Of a DNA stretch of 64,000 bases, positions 1 through 15,400 are shown piece after piece. Position 1 is the first letter of the stretch. The number at the start of each line of letters is the position of its first letter. The DNA comes from Hippasteria phrygiana (Eukaryota; Echinodermata; Asteroidea; Valvatida; Goniasteridae): the NCBI GenBank assembly GCA_037893225.1, contig JAZGUH010000112.1, positions 558,001-622,000 on the forward strand, in the 5' to 3' direction. Below the pieces are notes generated by a model that worked only from the letters and a program-made list of their open reading frames with translations, was not told where the DNA came from and did no database searches. The translations under genes and the position numbers were made by a program.

Positions 1-412
1 GCAAAATATGAAAAATGAGTTTTATGTATGTTTGGAAAGCCCGCAATGTAAGCTTTCATTTGGTACGTGATAGAGCTCCAAAGCCCTTTCCGTTCTGGAG
101 ATATCAAGTGTTTGCATATTAATTAGTTCTATGGAGTTCAAATTGCACAATAGAGAAATCAGGCTTTGAAATAGCTAGTTCTTATACAATGCAATGGAAC
201 AATGCACTCTAAAAAGGTTATTTGTTCACTTTATTAACTGAAATCAACATTGCTGTGCACCGAACCTGAAACTTCCGATAATTAAGATGTCATTAAAGAC
301 AAAAACCAAAAAATGAATTTTGACGAAAAATGTCACCCTCTCAACATTGAAAGGGCCATTACACGCAAATGCATAGCGCGACTTATATCACCTTTTTCTG
401 GAGCGGGTCACA
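1..412. mobile_element. TGTGACCC-type TIR element, cut by window start
   Basis: Matches 40786-41229 over its full visible length and ends CTTTTTCTGGAGCGGGTCACA, followed by TA. It lies in the vinculin-gene intron downstream of exon 12 and is non-coding. Confidence 0.82.
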
Positions 413-480
413 TATTTGCTATTAACGAACTGACATACACAATTACAAAAAAAAAAAAAAAAATTGTTTTATGATTTTAC

Positions 481-3400
481 CTGTGGCTTTTGGTGTCCGC
501 CCACTTCTCACGCCCTCCCGCAGCGGGTTCAATATATCTGGGTAGTCCCTCCCGAGGACTGCCTGACCCACTTTGTGTATGCACTCCAACAGGTGATGCC
601 CTCGTTCGGTCAGCTGCTGGTGCGCCCTCTTGAGTTGAAATTGAGACAGGGCCTTCTGCGCACCGTTCTTCATGAGAGTTGTTGCTGAGGGAAATGCCAA
701 TGAGTATCAAGAAAGTTGTGAAAGAGTGGCTTGTAGCCTTGTATTGGGTGATTAAATTTTTTATTTAAATGCACTTTGAAGCATATAAACTATCCACAAT
801 CTGTCATTGAGAGTTACTTCCTAGGATCCGTTCAAGGGTTTCTCTTGACCTTTTTACCTTTCTCCAGTTGTTCAATGTGGACCCTCAGCCCGTTGCGAAA
901 TATTGGATCTTCACTGGCTTCCACCTGGTTGCAGGCGACTTGGCTGACCCTCTTGGCACGGCCCAGCAGGTTATTGGCCGCTTCGGCCAAAAGGTCACGG
1001 TCAGCGATGACCTCTGCTTGCCGACACTCTTCCAAATCATCTTCAATGTAAGATTCTGTCCACCAAAGCAAGAAGTTAAAACTGCTAGTCATGAGTTTTG
1101 CATTCTATACTGATAGAAGCATCATCAGAATGGGGCTGTTTACAATATAATTAGCTGTGTAAGGCCAAGTAAAAAAAATACCAGTTGATCGTCCGGGGTT
1201 TCTTAAAAAGAGGAGGATGAGGGCCATTTCTTATTTTTTTCCAAGATGGCCGCCAATCATTTAAATTGAAAATGGTCCTCAAATGTTCAGTTCAAAATGA
1301 CTGCTAGCTTTTTATGAGCTATTTTATTGAGTCAAAATATCCTTGTTAAACAGTGTTCTACGTATTTTATTAAAGTACTCCATTTTCAGGCACATGGCTC
1401 GGGGATCATGGACTACTGGACTTTATACACGAGTTCGCATATCGTGAATGCCAGTGAACTACCACCTTCGCTGGCTTTGTAGAAGTCTAAAATATCGGGA
1501 AATGAAATCGATCATTGAAAGATCTAGCTTTTTTTGATAAAAAAACATAACAAATAAAACAAGAAAAAGAATGGCACTTCAAAAAGGGATGCGGGCGGGG
1601 ACGATCAACTGGTGGTTTTTTTTTTACTTGGCCTAAGACAGATTTGCTTACCGGAGATTTCCATGAACCTATTTGCGTCGACGAGGTCATCAACGGCCTC
1701 CACCAATCGTTGCACCTCACTCTGCCACTCTCGACGAATCAGCTTCAAGTGGCGGACGGCCCCTTTGTCCAGCAAATCCTTGCGGACTGCTAGGCATGCT
1801 GGGAAGACTTCAGGGTCAAGCCGTTCTAGAGAACTGACTGCATGGAGCAAGTTGGTGGCTCCTGTTATTAAAATGAATAAATACAAAATTAATTAAAAAC
1901 CCAGCAAAATTCAAGACATTTACCTTGTAACTGCCAAACATCTTGGAAACCTTCCACAATAATTTACAGCTCCTTTTTCAAGCAGTGGTAAAGGTTTCTT
2001 GTGCTAAATGAATCCATCGACTAGCCCGGCCACTGCATTTTTCGGCCTGATCTCTAATGCTGTCACAATAAAACCACCCTTTTCTTGTATATTTGTGACT
2101 ATTGTGAATATTAACCTGTGTATACATATGCATGAGTGGGTCAGAGCCCAAACCCAGCAGGCCGGTTTTTATGCCTGTATTCATGTAATTGTTGAATGGT
2201 ACTTTGTAATGTAGTAATTTTAGCTATTAACTCGGTGATGAGCCTGCTACCGAAGTGTGTATTTTGATTTTATGTGCCAAATAAGGAAGTGACACGTCGC
2301 CAAAAGTTTGAGAAAGCGGAAAGTATTTAAAATTGTGACCTTGTTCACAGAGACCCTGCGGGGAGTGGACGCAGTAAATGTTGTGGAAAGAAATTTGAGA
2401 TTTTGTGAATTTTAAAGAGTTGTGTACTCTTCTAGCTTTGGTGAAATTTGAATTAATAGTTTGGAGACGGATTGCGAATCTTGGGTAGATTCCACTGGAG
2501 TAGAACTACATATTCATTCATAGTTCAAATGCAGCTGTGACAGTTACTTATATATTTGATTTAAATTTACGATCTTGAACTTTATCAGTATAAACTCAAG
2601 CTTGAGGTATTGCTGTAAGGAGTGGAAATTAATATACTAAATTAATTCAGAACACCGAAGAATTTGTCGACATTATTCTATTTACCATTGTCTTTGAACA
2701 TTATAAGAGAAAGGTAAGTGGATCTGACAAATGCAATGGCAGGAAAACTTGATATTGTTGGAAAGAGGAACCCTTTACCAACACACCAGTCCAATAAGAC
2801 CCAAGTTCTGCCGAATGATAGCCGAGATTAGCGTTGAAGTTTTTAAAACTGATTTTTCTTCTCATCCGCTTGACTGTATTTGCAATTCAATGGGACTAGC
2901 TCGGCCCCTCTCACACAACTTGGGCATCAAGAGACGGCGTTTTCCGGCCTGATCTTGAATGGAATGGTGAGAACCTTGATACTTTTGGAAAGAGTAACTC
3001 TTCAGCAACATGCCAGTCCAAATCGCCACCTCCTAAGACGGTTGAGATTAGCTTGCACATGTGTACGCATTCATCCCGAGGACGTGGAACAAAAGAATGA
3101 TGTAAGAGGACAATGGGGTGTTCAAACCAAGTCCTCAATTCATAGGCATGTACAAAACTAATGGGAGCTGTCGCGAAAAAGTTAGAGTATAAACAAAAGA
3201 GGAACAACGGGAAGTCCTCGATTTACACCATACACACACATGTGTGACTGTACATTCAATACAATGGGACTAGCTCGGCCCCTCTCACACAACTTGGGCA
3301 TCAAGGGTAGGGGTGTACATTTTCGAATAATTTAGTATTCGATTATTCGAAACTGTGTTTGACCGAATATTTGAATATTCGATACTTGCCGATCAATCTT

Positions 3401-6400
3401 TTCATGCGTCAGCTGCAACTGCATGCCGCGCTGGTAGAAAGTTGCACACAAAGCATGGTGGTGTTTTACGTGCGGCGATCGATATTATGGACCGCCCGAT
3501 TGACTTTTGCCTGTGCCTGTTATTAGGGGTACATATACAAGATTATTAGGGGTACATATACCGTTCTGATAAACAAGAAACCAAACTAAAGCCTGGCCTT
3601 TTGCAGTAATTATTTTAAAGTGTCAAGGGTTTTACGGACGGGAACAATAAACCTCCCTCCACAAAAAGTTACCTAAGCGCCGTAACTTTTCTATTAAAAT
3701 AGCATCAGAGTCGTATATGTACATGCATATATATTTTTCAAAATATTCGGTATATTCGGGACAGCCCTAATCAAGAGACGGCATTTTCCGGCCTTATCTT
3801 GAATGGAATGGTGGGAAACTTGATACCTTTGGCAAGAGCAACTCTTCAGCAACACGCCAGTCCAATCCTACAATTCCTGCTCAGAGGCAGAACTGACTCC
3901 AAAAATTAACCCTATCACTTGGGAATGCTTTGAACACATTAATACTTCCTCTTCATTGTACAGATGTCGGAATCACTTGACAGCTAAACTTGCAGGCGTG
4001 GATTGGCCAATTTTCCAAAAACAAAACAAAACTACTGCCGAAATACAAGTTCCATACTCACTCTCAGCATCCGTACAACTTGCAGCCGCGAAGCTGCCTA
4101 GTTGGCACATCCTGTCTGAGTGTTCGTGGAACGTATCCTCCAGTGGCTGCAAAATGCGGACGCAGTCCTTTTCCCTTAAGGGTCCCTTTTCCTGTTGGAA
4201 AATAAACAAATAATCTATGTAAACTGAGTAGGGCTGTCTGAAGGTAAACCACAATGCTTGCTACAACTCTGGTGAAGAGACATTCAATTTAATTTATTTA
4301 TGCAAGTTTTCACACGTATGTTTAAAACAGAGTGGGTGAGTGTGAGGAATCAGTCAGAAACCCCAGGTGGTTTGCCCGACGACCAAGTGAAATGACGAGC
4401 GCTGATGCATGTACAATTAGAGATCACAACATCAAAACAAAGAGTTGAATAATTTGTGAGAGTATGCAAGGTGAAGAAGAAAACGTGAAGACAAATCAAA
4501 TTGATGGAATTTCCTGCTCAATAAATAATAAGGGAATAAATATGTGCTGGGCCTTGGGGCCTGGATGTTGATAATGACCCTCGCCTTCGGCTCGGCTCAT
4601 TATCAGCGTCCAGGCCCCAAGGTGGTTTTAAACATACTTGTTTAAAACCGGCCCAGCACATATTTATTCCCATTCATAAAATACCTTTTTGTATAATTCA
4701 GCAAAAACATCCGACAAATATACATTTCCAATGATTTTTGTTCAAAAATGTTACCTTGTTTTGTAAAAAACACCCCTTTAGTTATTTAATGGTTCGTGCC
4801 TCAAGTGAGTAATGCTAAAAATGTCTTTGGAAATTGACGCATGTGTGAAGCAAACGTGATGTTTCTGCAGAACGTAACAGTGCCGGTGTTATGTGAAATT
4901 ATAGACTCTAAATACAGACTCATCGGTAGTATTGCGCTTGCGTAATTAGGAGAGTGACTGGTCGTGCGAGTCTTCTTGCCAATAAACAAGACCAGATTTC
5001 ATAGGAGTCTAAATTTCATGTGACACCGGAAAAAGTGTCGCAGAGGTGGCAGGCGAGGAAAATTCCACTTGGCCAACCCGACTCCCTATATCACTAAGAC
5101 AGCATGGCTTTTATTATTATTATTATTTTTTTATTTCATTCCACATTCAGAAAATACAAAATACATAAAAATGAACAAGATATATAATAAAAATTGCATA
5201 GGATTAAAATACAATGAGAAGAGAAAACTATGTGGAGAAGACAAGGTTGAGGAGGAAAAAAATTCCTATAACCAAAAGGTTCAACCTGCCCTTAATTAAT
5301 TTAAATTCCGTACTGCACCTTGAGTGTCGTGGTAGCAGCCTTGACCATCCTGTCCAGGGGTTCCGCTGTCTCCACAAAGGCATCGACAGTCTGCCCGATG
5401 ATGGCAAACTTCACCAGCTTCTCAAGGATGAGTAACTCCTTGGCTAGGGACTCACAGCTGTGGTTGTAGTCAGAGCGCAGCTGCTGGAAGTCTGGGTTGT
5501 CCCGGATGCCTTCCAACTGGTTCGCAATCATGCCGCGTAGCTTCAAGATCTGGTACAGATATGAATGTTAGTGCTATCAAACATAAATAATAATATTGAC
5601 ATTTTATTAACCTCTTGGATACGGAAGACAGCCATGGCTGCAGTTAATTGAAAAGGACCACCTGGCCAGTTGCCGTCTATATGCACATTCCTGCGCATAC
5701 ATTGTTTGCCTACTGTTTGCATTACGCCTGGCTGCACAAGCCCGTGTTGCACAAGCCAACCGATGGTCGCGCTGCGCTTAAATAGTGTCAAAATCTCACT
5801 CTGAACTCTCACTCAATGTTGGCAGCCCTGCAACTTACTATGCTGAAGGTGCGCTGTGCTGTCATTTATGGTGTGATTCATTCATGCGTAAACAAATGTT
5901 GAATAGCCCCGTGTTTGTTTAGCACTGAAAGCCTCAATTCCAACCCGGAAGTGCATAATCGAGGCTAATTTTAAATTCATCTATACAAAGTAAAAATGAT
6001 CCTCAAAATAAGCATCCACACACAGTGCACGTTATTTCCACAGAGAAACCATTTCCTATCTGTTCCGCATGCCTCCCCACATTTGGCAAATGTACAGTAG
6101 TATAGTAAACGCAATGTGACATCATTTCTTCGTACATTTAAGTCTACTAAGCCCCGATTCTTGAAATCTCAACCACAAGAATGTTAATCAGTCTCAATAA
6201 CTGACAGAATTATAACAGAACAGCCCTTTGGAAATATAATGTTTACTGTCAGGCGGGGAAACTCTTGTACACCTATTTGTTATTATGCCATCCAAATTTG
6301 CCCCAGACAGTTGGCTCCGTAGAAGAGAGAGTGGCACGCTACCGAAGTTAAGCAACGTTGACAGCAGGCAGTACTTGGATGGGAAACCACACCATGTTTT

Positions 6401-9400
6401 ACTGCATTTGCATGCCTGGCAATAAGTGCATTGGTCTGGGGCATGACAGGCCCTTAATCATCTCAAAAGGAACACATCCTTCGGATGGGACATTAAGCTG
6501 GAGGTCCTGTCAGATAGGATCAGTGCTCGTAAAGAACCCAGAGCACCTATCGTGAAAGAGTAGGGGGGGTTTGCCTGGGTGCCTCTCGTACCCCAGCACA
6601 AAGATGGCCCATTAAAAAATTATCTTATAGATGACATGGCAACCATCTTTCAATTAAAGCTTTTTAAAATTTTATTTTATTTATATCTTATTTATCCTGG
6701 GTAAGCCCGATCAGTGCAAATGCACTGTTCTCCCTCAGGGCCCAGTTTGAATTGAGAGAAGACAACGAAGGAAATTTCAGTTTTAGTAGTGGGAGGAAAA
6801 CCCCAGAACAATTATTCTTGGGGAAAACCCGTGCAGCCAGGTAGGGACTGAAAACCCAATCCACATAGTGTACCTGGTGGGAATCGAACCGGGATCACCA
6901 GAGGTGGAAGGCGACGAAAGAACCACTACACCAACCTGACAAGCTGCTGTTGTTGTTGCTGCTGCTGCTGTTGTCTATTTTTACCCCAAGTAAACAAAAT
7001 TTGCCAGAGTGCTGCATATCAATTTTGTTGCATAACAAACCTGTTTACAAGAGTTCGTGATCTGCTCACGTAGTTCTTCTCTAGTTAGCGACCCAACAGC
7101 CATACTGTGTCGAACCACGTTATCTAGATGACTGTAGAAATCGGCTTGCAGTGACATGCGATGATTGGGGGACAGCAACTGTATCAGCTAGAATATCAAA
7201 ACCAGGGTTGTTTGATTTAAATCACTCGATTTAAATCATTGATTTAAATCAATGGACAATTTTTTTTTTAAATCACTAATAAAAATCACCTTTTGATTTT
7301 TTTCTTATTTCTTTTATTTTTTAATGTAAAAATAATGTCTGCTTATTCAAACCTGACTTTCATTAACTTTAAATCACTTTTACTCACTCTAAAGGGATGT
7401 ATAAGGCCAGTTTCCTGAAACAGTGTACTACATTTATCTTGTGTACAATGCATATGATTTTGAAGTAATGTACAACCAACATGTACATTGTACATGCACA
7501 TGTACGATACAGTATTCATCTCTTGCATGTACATAGGTTTAACTCAATGCATGTAATGCGCCTATCAATAGATTTCCCCTCCCCCCCTCCCCATCCTCGA
7601 TCCTTTTGCAAGGCATTTTTTAATCACAACATAAATCATACATTATTGTTAGCATCAAAATTCTAATTCCCACCCTATAAGGTGGGGGTGTCTCCACCCA
7701 TTTAGGTTGGGATTGTCGCTAGATTTTTGCCCCAGAGGTGGGGATTTTGTCACTTCAGAGGTGGGTTGGCCCGGGGGGGGGGGGGGGGGGGAACAATTGA
7801 TAGGCGCATAAGCTCAATGTAATGTGGGAACATAAACATGATTGTATAATTGAAAACAAGATCAGAGACGGAAGCCGATTATTAAACCTAACATTGTTTG
7901 ATTTGCAATTCATTTCTTAAATGATGTCTTAACCCTCCTAGGGTTATTAGGGTAATGGTTTGTACATTGTATGCAATCTGTTCTGACTCTAAGAAAATAA
8001 ACTTTAAAAGAAAACAAAACATACTGTACATGACAACATGGTGATATTTATGGTGGCTGCATTAAATAGTTTTATTCCACCATGGTTGTGTAGAGTGGGG
8101 GGGAGGGTTTTTTCTGTTATCAACTTGGATGAGAAATGTGCAGTATGATGGTGATGCTGTAACAGAAATTTTAAGACAAAATATGTATTCTAGAAAAGAA
8201 TATGATAAATGAAAGGGATTTCAGTACTGATTTCATGAACAATTGTGTGTGGTTATACTTGACTTTCAATGGTGGTCATTTAAATTGACTTATTATTAAT
8301 GTGTAATGCAAATGGTAAAACAAAAAACAACAAATCGATTTAAATTTTAAAAATCTGATTTAAATATTTAAAAAAATCTGATTTAAAAAAAGAAAATTTT
8401 AAATCATGATTTTGATCAACCATTATCAAAACATATCAATTTGAACTGAAATTTTGAGCAAGCTGGCAATAATGAAAGAAGATTTGACTGATGGCCAATA
8501 TTCCATTATTTGCACAGTATGTGTCCACAGTATTTTCCCAAGAGGTTATAAGAAAACTGGGGAAATAAAACAACATAAGTTGTCAAACAAACCACAAGGG
8601 AAACTGACTAGATAAATTTGAATAAATTATCCAAGAGAATAAAGAAAACTGGCAGGAAGCGGGATTCGAACCTGCGACTTCTGAAATACCGGTATTCCGG
8701 AGGTCGCAGGTTCAAATCCCGCTCCTGCCAGTTTTCTTTGTTCTCTTGGAAGAAATAAAATAACCAGATACCACTGATAACTACATGTAGTACAGAGGTC
8801 CTAACTACTACCAAGCTTACTGGAATCTGATTCAAATCCCATTTTTCAAGTTGTTTGGATGACCGGTTCTCAAAAAAGCTGCAAAAAAGCAGCAATAACT
8901 AAGGCCTAGACCCACAAACGTGGCAGTTCAGACCGCCACGCACTGCTGCACATTTTGAACGGGCACTGCACTGCACTGCACTGTACCGCCACGGGTATAG
9001 ACAGCCACACATGCAATGGGGCGTGATCTTATATGCAAATTAGACGCATGCACAGTGTTACAAAACCAGATCTTCCCAAGAAACTCACTTCCAAAGCTGT
9101 GATACACGTGTGGCATGGAAACATACAACCGTGGCTCTTTTTTATAAAAGTAACAAAAGCCAAGCAATTTGTCTGTTTTGAACAGGCACATTTTAAACGG
9201 GCACTGCACTAGTTTCTAAAAAAGATGATACGACTGATAAAAAAAAGTAAACATTGAAGTCAGAAATACCATGTCAAGTTTTGTAGTGAAGTGGCCGGGG
9301 TCCTCCTGACGTGTCTCTTCCCCTGCCGCCTCCTCCTGTTCATCCCGGTCTCCTGAAAATGATGCATCTTGTAACTGGCTTCCCATTAGGCTGATGATGT

Positions 9401-12400
9401 CCGAGATGGCCGAGGACACCTGGCTGATTACGTAGTCACGACTTGCCTGTCAACAATGGAAGAATAAAGGAATTTAATCGTGGTGAGGACCCGATTGTTT
9501 ACCTTGCCAGTAACAACAGATGTCACGACCCTTCCAAATTCAATTTTGACTGATGAAAATTGGGGCGTCACGCTTTTATTCCCATTCATAAATTCCGTTG
9601 TTTTTTCTTTGCAGCGCCGTATTCCTTACTTCGAGCCTTGCGGATGAATGGGAAGCCAGGCGGCTTGAATAACTGAATAATCATGAGGTCAAAACTGGAG
9701 CTTGGAGCTCATTAAAAGGCCAGTCGGCTTGTCAAAGATTTCCAGTTTGCAGCAGTCATACCATGGGCAATAGGGCTGTTCATTTTCGAATAATTTAGTA
9801 TTTGAATATTCAAAAATGGGTTTGACAGAATATTCGAATATTCGATACTCGCCGATCAAGTTTTTTTGTGCATGCCGCACCGGTAAAAATAATTGCACGT
9901 AAAAGCACGCCGGTGTTTTGATATTTTGGACTGTTCAAACAGCATTTTTTTGCATGCCCCTGTTGTATCAAGGGTTTTACGGATGGGAACAATAAACCTC
10001 CATCTACAAAAAGTTATGATTGACAAAAATGCGGCATTTTACACTGCTGATGAGTGCCGTAACTTTTCTATTAAAATAGCATCAGAGTCATATCTGTACG
10101 TGCATATTCGAATATTCGAACTGGCAAAACGATCGAATATCGAATATTCGGTATATTCGGGACAGCCCTAATGGGCAAAGAACCATATTAGTGGAGGTCT
10201 TGCTGCAATGAATGTTTATTATTAGCGCTGGCTTGGAACACTTTAATTCCCCATTGTCAACCGAGATGGATTAGCTAGAGAGCCAGGGGTTTAGTGATGC
10301 CGCAATTGGATTCTTTGTAAAGCACTCGATGCCAGAGAACCACACGCTCCTCATGAATATTGCTGTGATGAAACTGTGCACTGTATAGAACGAGCTCATT
10401 ATATCAACCAGCTGGGCATTAAAGGGGCTGTGTCGTCGCGCCATCTCGCGTTAACGAATCAAATATTGGAGTGCGCCCCCTTGCGCTTCATTTCGGTTAT
10501 GTGCTATTTTTAACCTCCATCCGTTTGTTATGGCTGTTCTGAGAATTGGCTTTTGGAAACTACACCCCCTGGAACACGCACGCATGTCCAGCGTCTGTGT
10601 ACTGAAATACACATACGTGTACACACATACTTATATTAACAAGTAGCACACATCGTGGCACTCAGTTCTCTAAGAGTAAGATTATTAGAAAAAACGTTCA
10701 AATTTCATCTGTTTATTTCATAAAATTTCATTCACATGTACACAAGTGCCATGGAATATTTGTCTGAAAGTTGCATAGAATTGGAGGTTGGCGATATAGA
10801 AGTAGAACCTTATGCTGGAGAACCTATGACATGTACATGCCGAAACTCTTGCCAGAGAGGACGACTCGGCACACGGGGTGCTTGTCCATGTAAATGTGCA
10901 CAGCAAAACTGCAACGTGTCTTGTCGCTGTGGGACAGTTCGCGCTAAATTTTGTACACAAAATCCCACAGGCGGGGTATCCGTAAAAGGGTCTATGTATT
11001 ATGTGTACATTCATTTGGATGTATCTTGTTCGTATCTTGCTTGTAAACTTAGGTCGATAAAAAGCTTCAGGCTTATTTTGACCCGTCACTTCAATAACAA
11101 AATTATCATGCTACTAAAAGAGGGGTACTAGTGGCTGCAGACAGTTCTTTAGCAGCGAAAAAAAATAATTAAAATCTAGAACTTAGAAGTACATTTTTTT
11201 TTTAACAGTTGATAGATGGAGCTGAAACAACTTCACTTGGTCGCTATTCCAATGGCACTTGTCAACAACTCGCTGTGTAAAACAATATTTCCGCACATCA
11301 AGTCTACATGTAATGTATAGTCAACATGTACAGTACATACATTACATGTAGGCCTGCCTACAGTACATCCGATCCATGTACTCTGTATGTGAATTGTTCA
11401 TGTCATAAAAAGTAATAAGCGAATAATTCGTGCAAAACAGGTGAAAATTAGGGTTGTTTGAATATTTGTCGGGGTGTATATTTCTTTGTTTCTTCGGTAG
11501 TCATCTTTATCATAGTGATGTGGGGATCTGTGCGCCAGTGGCGTAAACACAGGGAAGGAGTTCAGGGGCCCGCCGATTTGTATTTCGTTTTTGTTTCGTA
11601 AATTTAAAAAGGGGAAATTGTACACAAAGTGATGTTTCAAATTTCAAGCGGTGTTTGGGGCGGGGGTACTTATGCCCCGTTGAGAAAAAGTTCAAGATGC
11701 AGTACTTCGTTGACAAATTCAATAATCATGCCCACTTTTCGACACGGATTTACTCGCCACTGGTGAAATCTCATTTCATTGGCGTATATTATTTATTGGT
11801 AATAACTGTTATTATTGTGTTTATTATTTGATAGTGTTGAAATAACTCTTATGATGTAACTTTCCATAAATTCCTTCCGTCAAATGTAACACAAGGTCAT
11901 GGACTCAACATCGCCATCAGTATAGTTGTTTTACTTTGATTTGCTCATCATTGCACGCACAGCCGATTTTGGTCAAAATATATTTCGATACATAGGCCTA
12001 CAACTTTATTTTTGTATAGGAAGGAGCTGGTGCATTATTTATTTTACAATTATAAATACAGATTTACTTATTTACTTATTTTCGTTTGGTTCTGTCATGG
12101 TACATTTTGGCGTTTGGCCGGCGGGTGGGGTGTCACGGACTATATGTTCGACTGTAGGCCTATCGTATATTTTTGGTGGCACAAACACATACAAAATACT
12201 TGTACATGCAGTATGTATCATAACTACAGGATCTAATCTGATCTGGCGCGCGCGCCCTGTGGGTCAGCGCGCGCGCGCCCTTTAGGTCAGCGCGCGGTCG
12301 TGGGGTATTATTTGCAGTTACTGGGTTCAGCTGCGTTCATCAGTTCGGGATTCAGTGTACAGCCGCAAGCCTGCTATGATCGTGACGACACAGCCCCTTT

Positions 12401-15400
12401 AATAATGGTACCGCAAAAACAAAATGGCGTAAGCGCAATTGATACCCCTCTCAGACTTCATGAAATGATTCCTAATGTCACAGCAAAAAAGGGGCAATTT
12501 TTCCGTCCTAAGTCTCGATAAATTACTGAAACATAGAAATACCTCAAAACGGTTATTTCTGAAGTATCCATCATTGTTCAGAACTATTTGTGTCATTCTT
12601 TTTCTTCTAATTTCTGTGCACCTTTAACCCCTTGATTTCCGGGTATTATAATGGGGCGCCGGGGTGCCAGGCCGCGAAATATTTTTTCCCAAACTACATC
12701 CGAATGGATTCATTGTTGAGCGCCCTCTATAATACTTTTAATAAACGTACGCATGCGTTATAGGGCTCGGTATATAATGCAATGAATTCTCGAGGTCTTC
12801 CGAGCATTCCGATGGCCTAGTGGATACGGTGCTAGACTATGAGGCAGAAGTTACTGGGTTCGAGACCTCAACGTTACCAATTTTTTTCTTTCTTTTCTAA
12901 TTTCCAGCTTTGGAGGATTTTTTTAAAAGGGAAAGTAAGTCCGCAATTTCATTACGTTCGAATTCATTTTTTTCCCCTAATTCGTGGCTCCGGAGAATTT
13001 TTTTAAAAAGGGAAGTCAAGTCCAAAATCTCATACCGTTAACCCCAATCGGAAGTCGTTTGGGAAAAAAACACGGACACAATGGGCTTGTGCAGCCAAGC
13101 ATATAACGTACACAATACCCCAATAATGGATTGAAAATGCAGAGATTGGCGTGTATAGACGTCAACCGGCCAGGTGGCAATTTTCAATCCGCACAAGGGG
13201 TTAGATGAAACGACCAACCTTAGCTTGAACGTTGCTGCGGTACTTCACGTAGGTCTGCATGGCCGCACTAAGTTTGGGCACCGCCTTGCGCAGGGTGTCC
13301 ATGGCAACCAGGATTCTCTCTTTTGTCTGTGGCTGGGTGAGGTCTTGCTGTCGTCTGTCGCAAAGACTGCTCAGCATCACTACGGACTCGGTGAACGCCT
13401 GGAATTAACATCACATGTAGACGACAAGCATTTCCATAACTCATTTTTCAAAAAAGTTATTTCAAAAGTCTATCCGAAAAGTCTTTTAGTCCTTTACCTC
13501 AAACTCTTTTCATTTTTTTAAAACTTTATTTATGCTGTTTAGTTAATTAATTTATTCTCTGACATGTTTAAAGCCTGAAGCCAAATAAACCAGTGAAATT
13601 CAACAGAATGACAAACTCTTTAGATAACATAATACAAAATATGCAAACTTCATGGTTGTCATCGAACACTTTTGAATTGTAACTTTTAAATTTGTAACAT
13701 CAAATGTAAATTACTGGGGCTTTATGATTTTCTCACCTGTTAATGAAAACTTCAAAGGGTTGTTTTGTTTTGTTTTGTTTGTTTGTTTGTTTGTTTTTGT
13801 TTTGTTTTGGTTTTCCTTTTATGGAAGTCGCCCAATACAAGGCCAAAAGCCACTCTGGGTAAAGGTGGTGGGGTTGGCCACATTTTAGGTTGCCAGCCCC
13901 ACCACCCTTACAGTTTTCCTGGGCCCAGATCTAAATAGAAGACAAATCTTCAATACAATGTAGATACCAAAGAAATTATCCCAATTTTTAGATCTATAGA
14001 CCCAGGCGGGGTAACTTCCACCATTGGTGAGACCAACTCACGTCCCCTTTAAAAAAAAAAACACCATAATTTGAAACAGGGTTCATACAACCTTGTAAAA
14101 AAGAATTCCAGGACTTTTCCAGGATTTTCCAGGTCAAGATTTAGATTTTTCCAGGACTTAATTCAGTTACGCTGACGCTGCGCGGGATCGCGGACTCATT
14201 TGCGGTAAATTTCGATCGTAACTTATTAGACCGTTTTGTCTTATTTTGAAACTAATATGTATTTTACTACAATTTCCAGGAATTTCCAGGACTTCTTTTA
14301 AAAATTAAGCATTTTCCAGTACTTTCCAGGATGGGTACAAAATTCCAGGATTTTCCAGGTTTTCCAGGAGGCGTGTGAACCCTGTTGAAAGGTTATTGTT
14401 GGGTAGTACATACAGTTGTGGTCCAAAGTTTACACATGGGTCATTCAATAAATTTAGGGTCCAAAAGTGTGACATTTTTGGTGTCCCTGTTACATAGTGA
14501 CATGTATAACGTTTTGCAATTCAGGACACATTCTTTTAATGCCTTCTATCTCCAAATGTTTTTATGTGAAGCAAAGTACCTGCCAGTACAAATAGTGTGA
14601 AGTCAATTTTAATGATACATTGTACTTGATGGAAATTACACAGGCCAGGTGTAACAGGCACACCAAAAAATGTCACACTTTTGGACCCCAAATTTATGTA
14701 CATGTACGAGGGTCGGCTGAAAAGTTCGTAGGTTGACTCTGAAGGAGTAATGCCAGATCAATGAAACTTAGCATGCATTTATTTCAACCCTTTTGATAAC
14801 TAATTGCATGCTGTTGATATCTCCCGTGAGAGAGTACAGAATTTGGAATGTCAAAGGTTTCTGCTCGGTGGGTGCCGCATCTTCTGACCCCTGATCAAAA
14901 GCGTTTCGATGCCAAATTTTGTCAATTTTTTACAAAGTCGTCTACGAACCACCAAATACGGCCTTACCTGGAAACAAACAATGCAATTAGTTATCAAAAG
15001 GGTTGAAATAAATGCATGCTAAGTTTCATTGATCTGGCATTACTCCTTTAGAGTCAACCTACGAACTTTTTAGCCGACTCTCATACAATGTACTTGGCAA
15101 CTGTTCCTTTCTGTTCCTGGAGCTGTTGTTTCCTGTAATTTTTCTGAAGGTTGTAAATTCTCAGTTATCAATAAATAATTTCAAAAGTTCTTCCTCATGC
15201 ATGTATAATCATTTGGATTGGGTTGACAGCTGGGGTTGGCATGGAAATTTATTTACAGGACTGTACGTGGCATATATTTAAACGCTTGACCGCAAATGTA
15301 AATGCACAAAAATGGCTAAATTCTAATTCTTCCCTACCTTGAAGGCAACCACCAATGCCTTCATAGACTCCACGGACTGAACTAGGCGGAGTCTGTCCTG

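Larger units (their letters stand above)
10419..12402. mobile_element. TTAA-flanked ~2-kb element (piggyBac- or Kolobok-like ends)
   Basis: TTAA-AGGGGCTGTGTCGTC at 10419 recurs inverted as GACGACACAGCCCCT-TTAA ending at 12402. TTAA targets occur in the piggyBac and Kolobok superfamilies; which applies is not decided. It contains a Cys-rich frame (10736-11131) and a nested CAGTGGCG-type MITE. It lies in the intron between vinculin exons 5 and 6. Confidence 0.72.

Noticed and set aside
6340..6400. A functional 5S rRNA gene
   Set aside because: Only the 3' half resembles 5S rRNA, and it is fused to a SINE-type tail.
12803..12875. Functional tRNA genes (also near 22064, 31222, 56640)
   Set aside because: A- and B-box motifs are present but acceptor stems do not pair and SINE tails follow.
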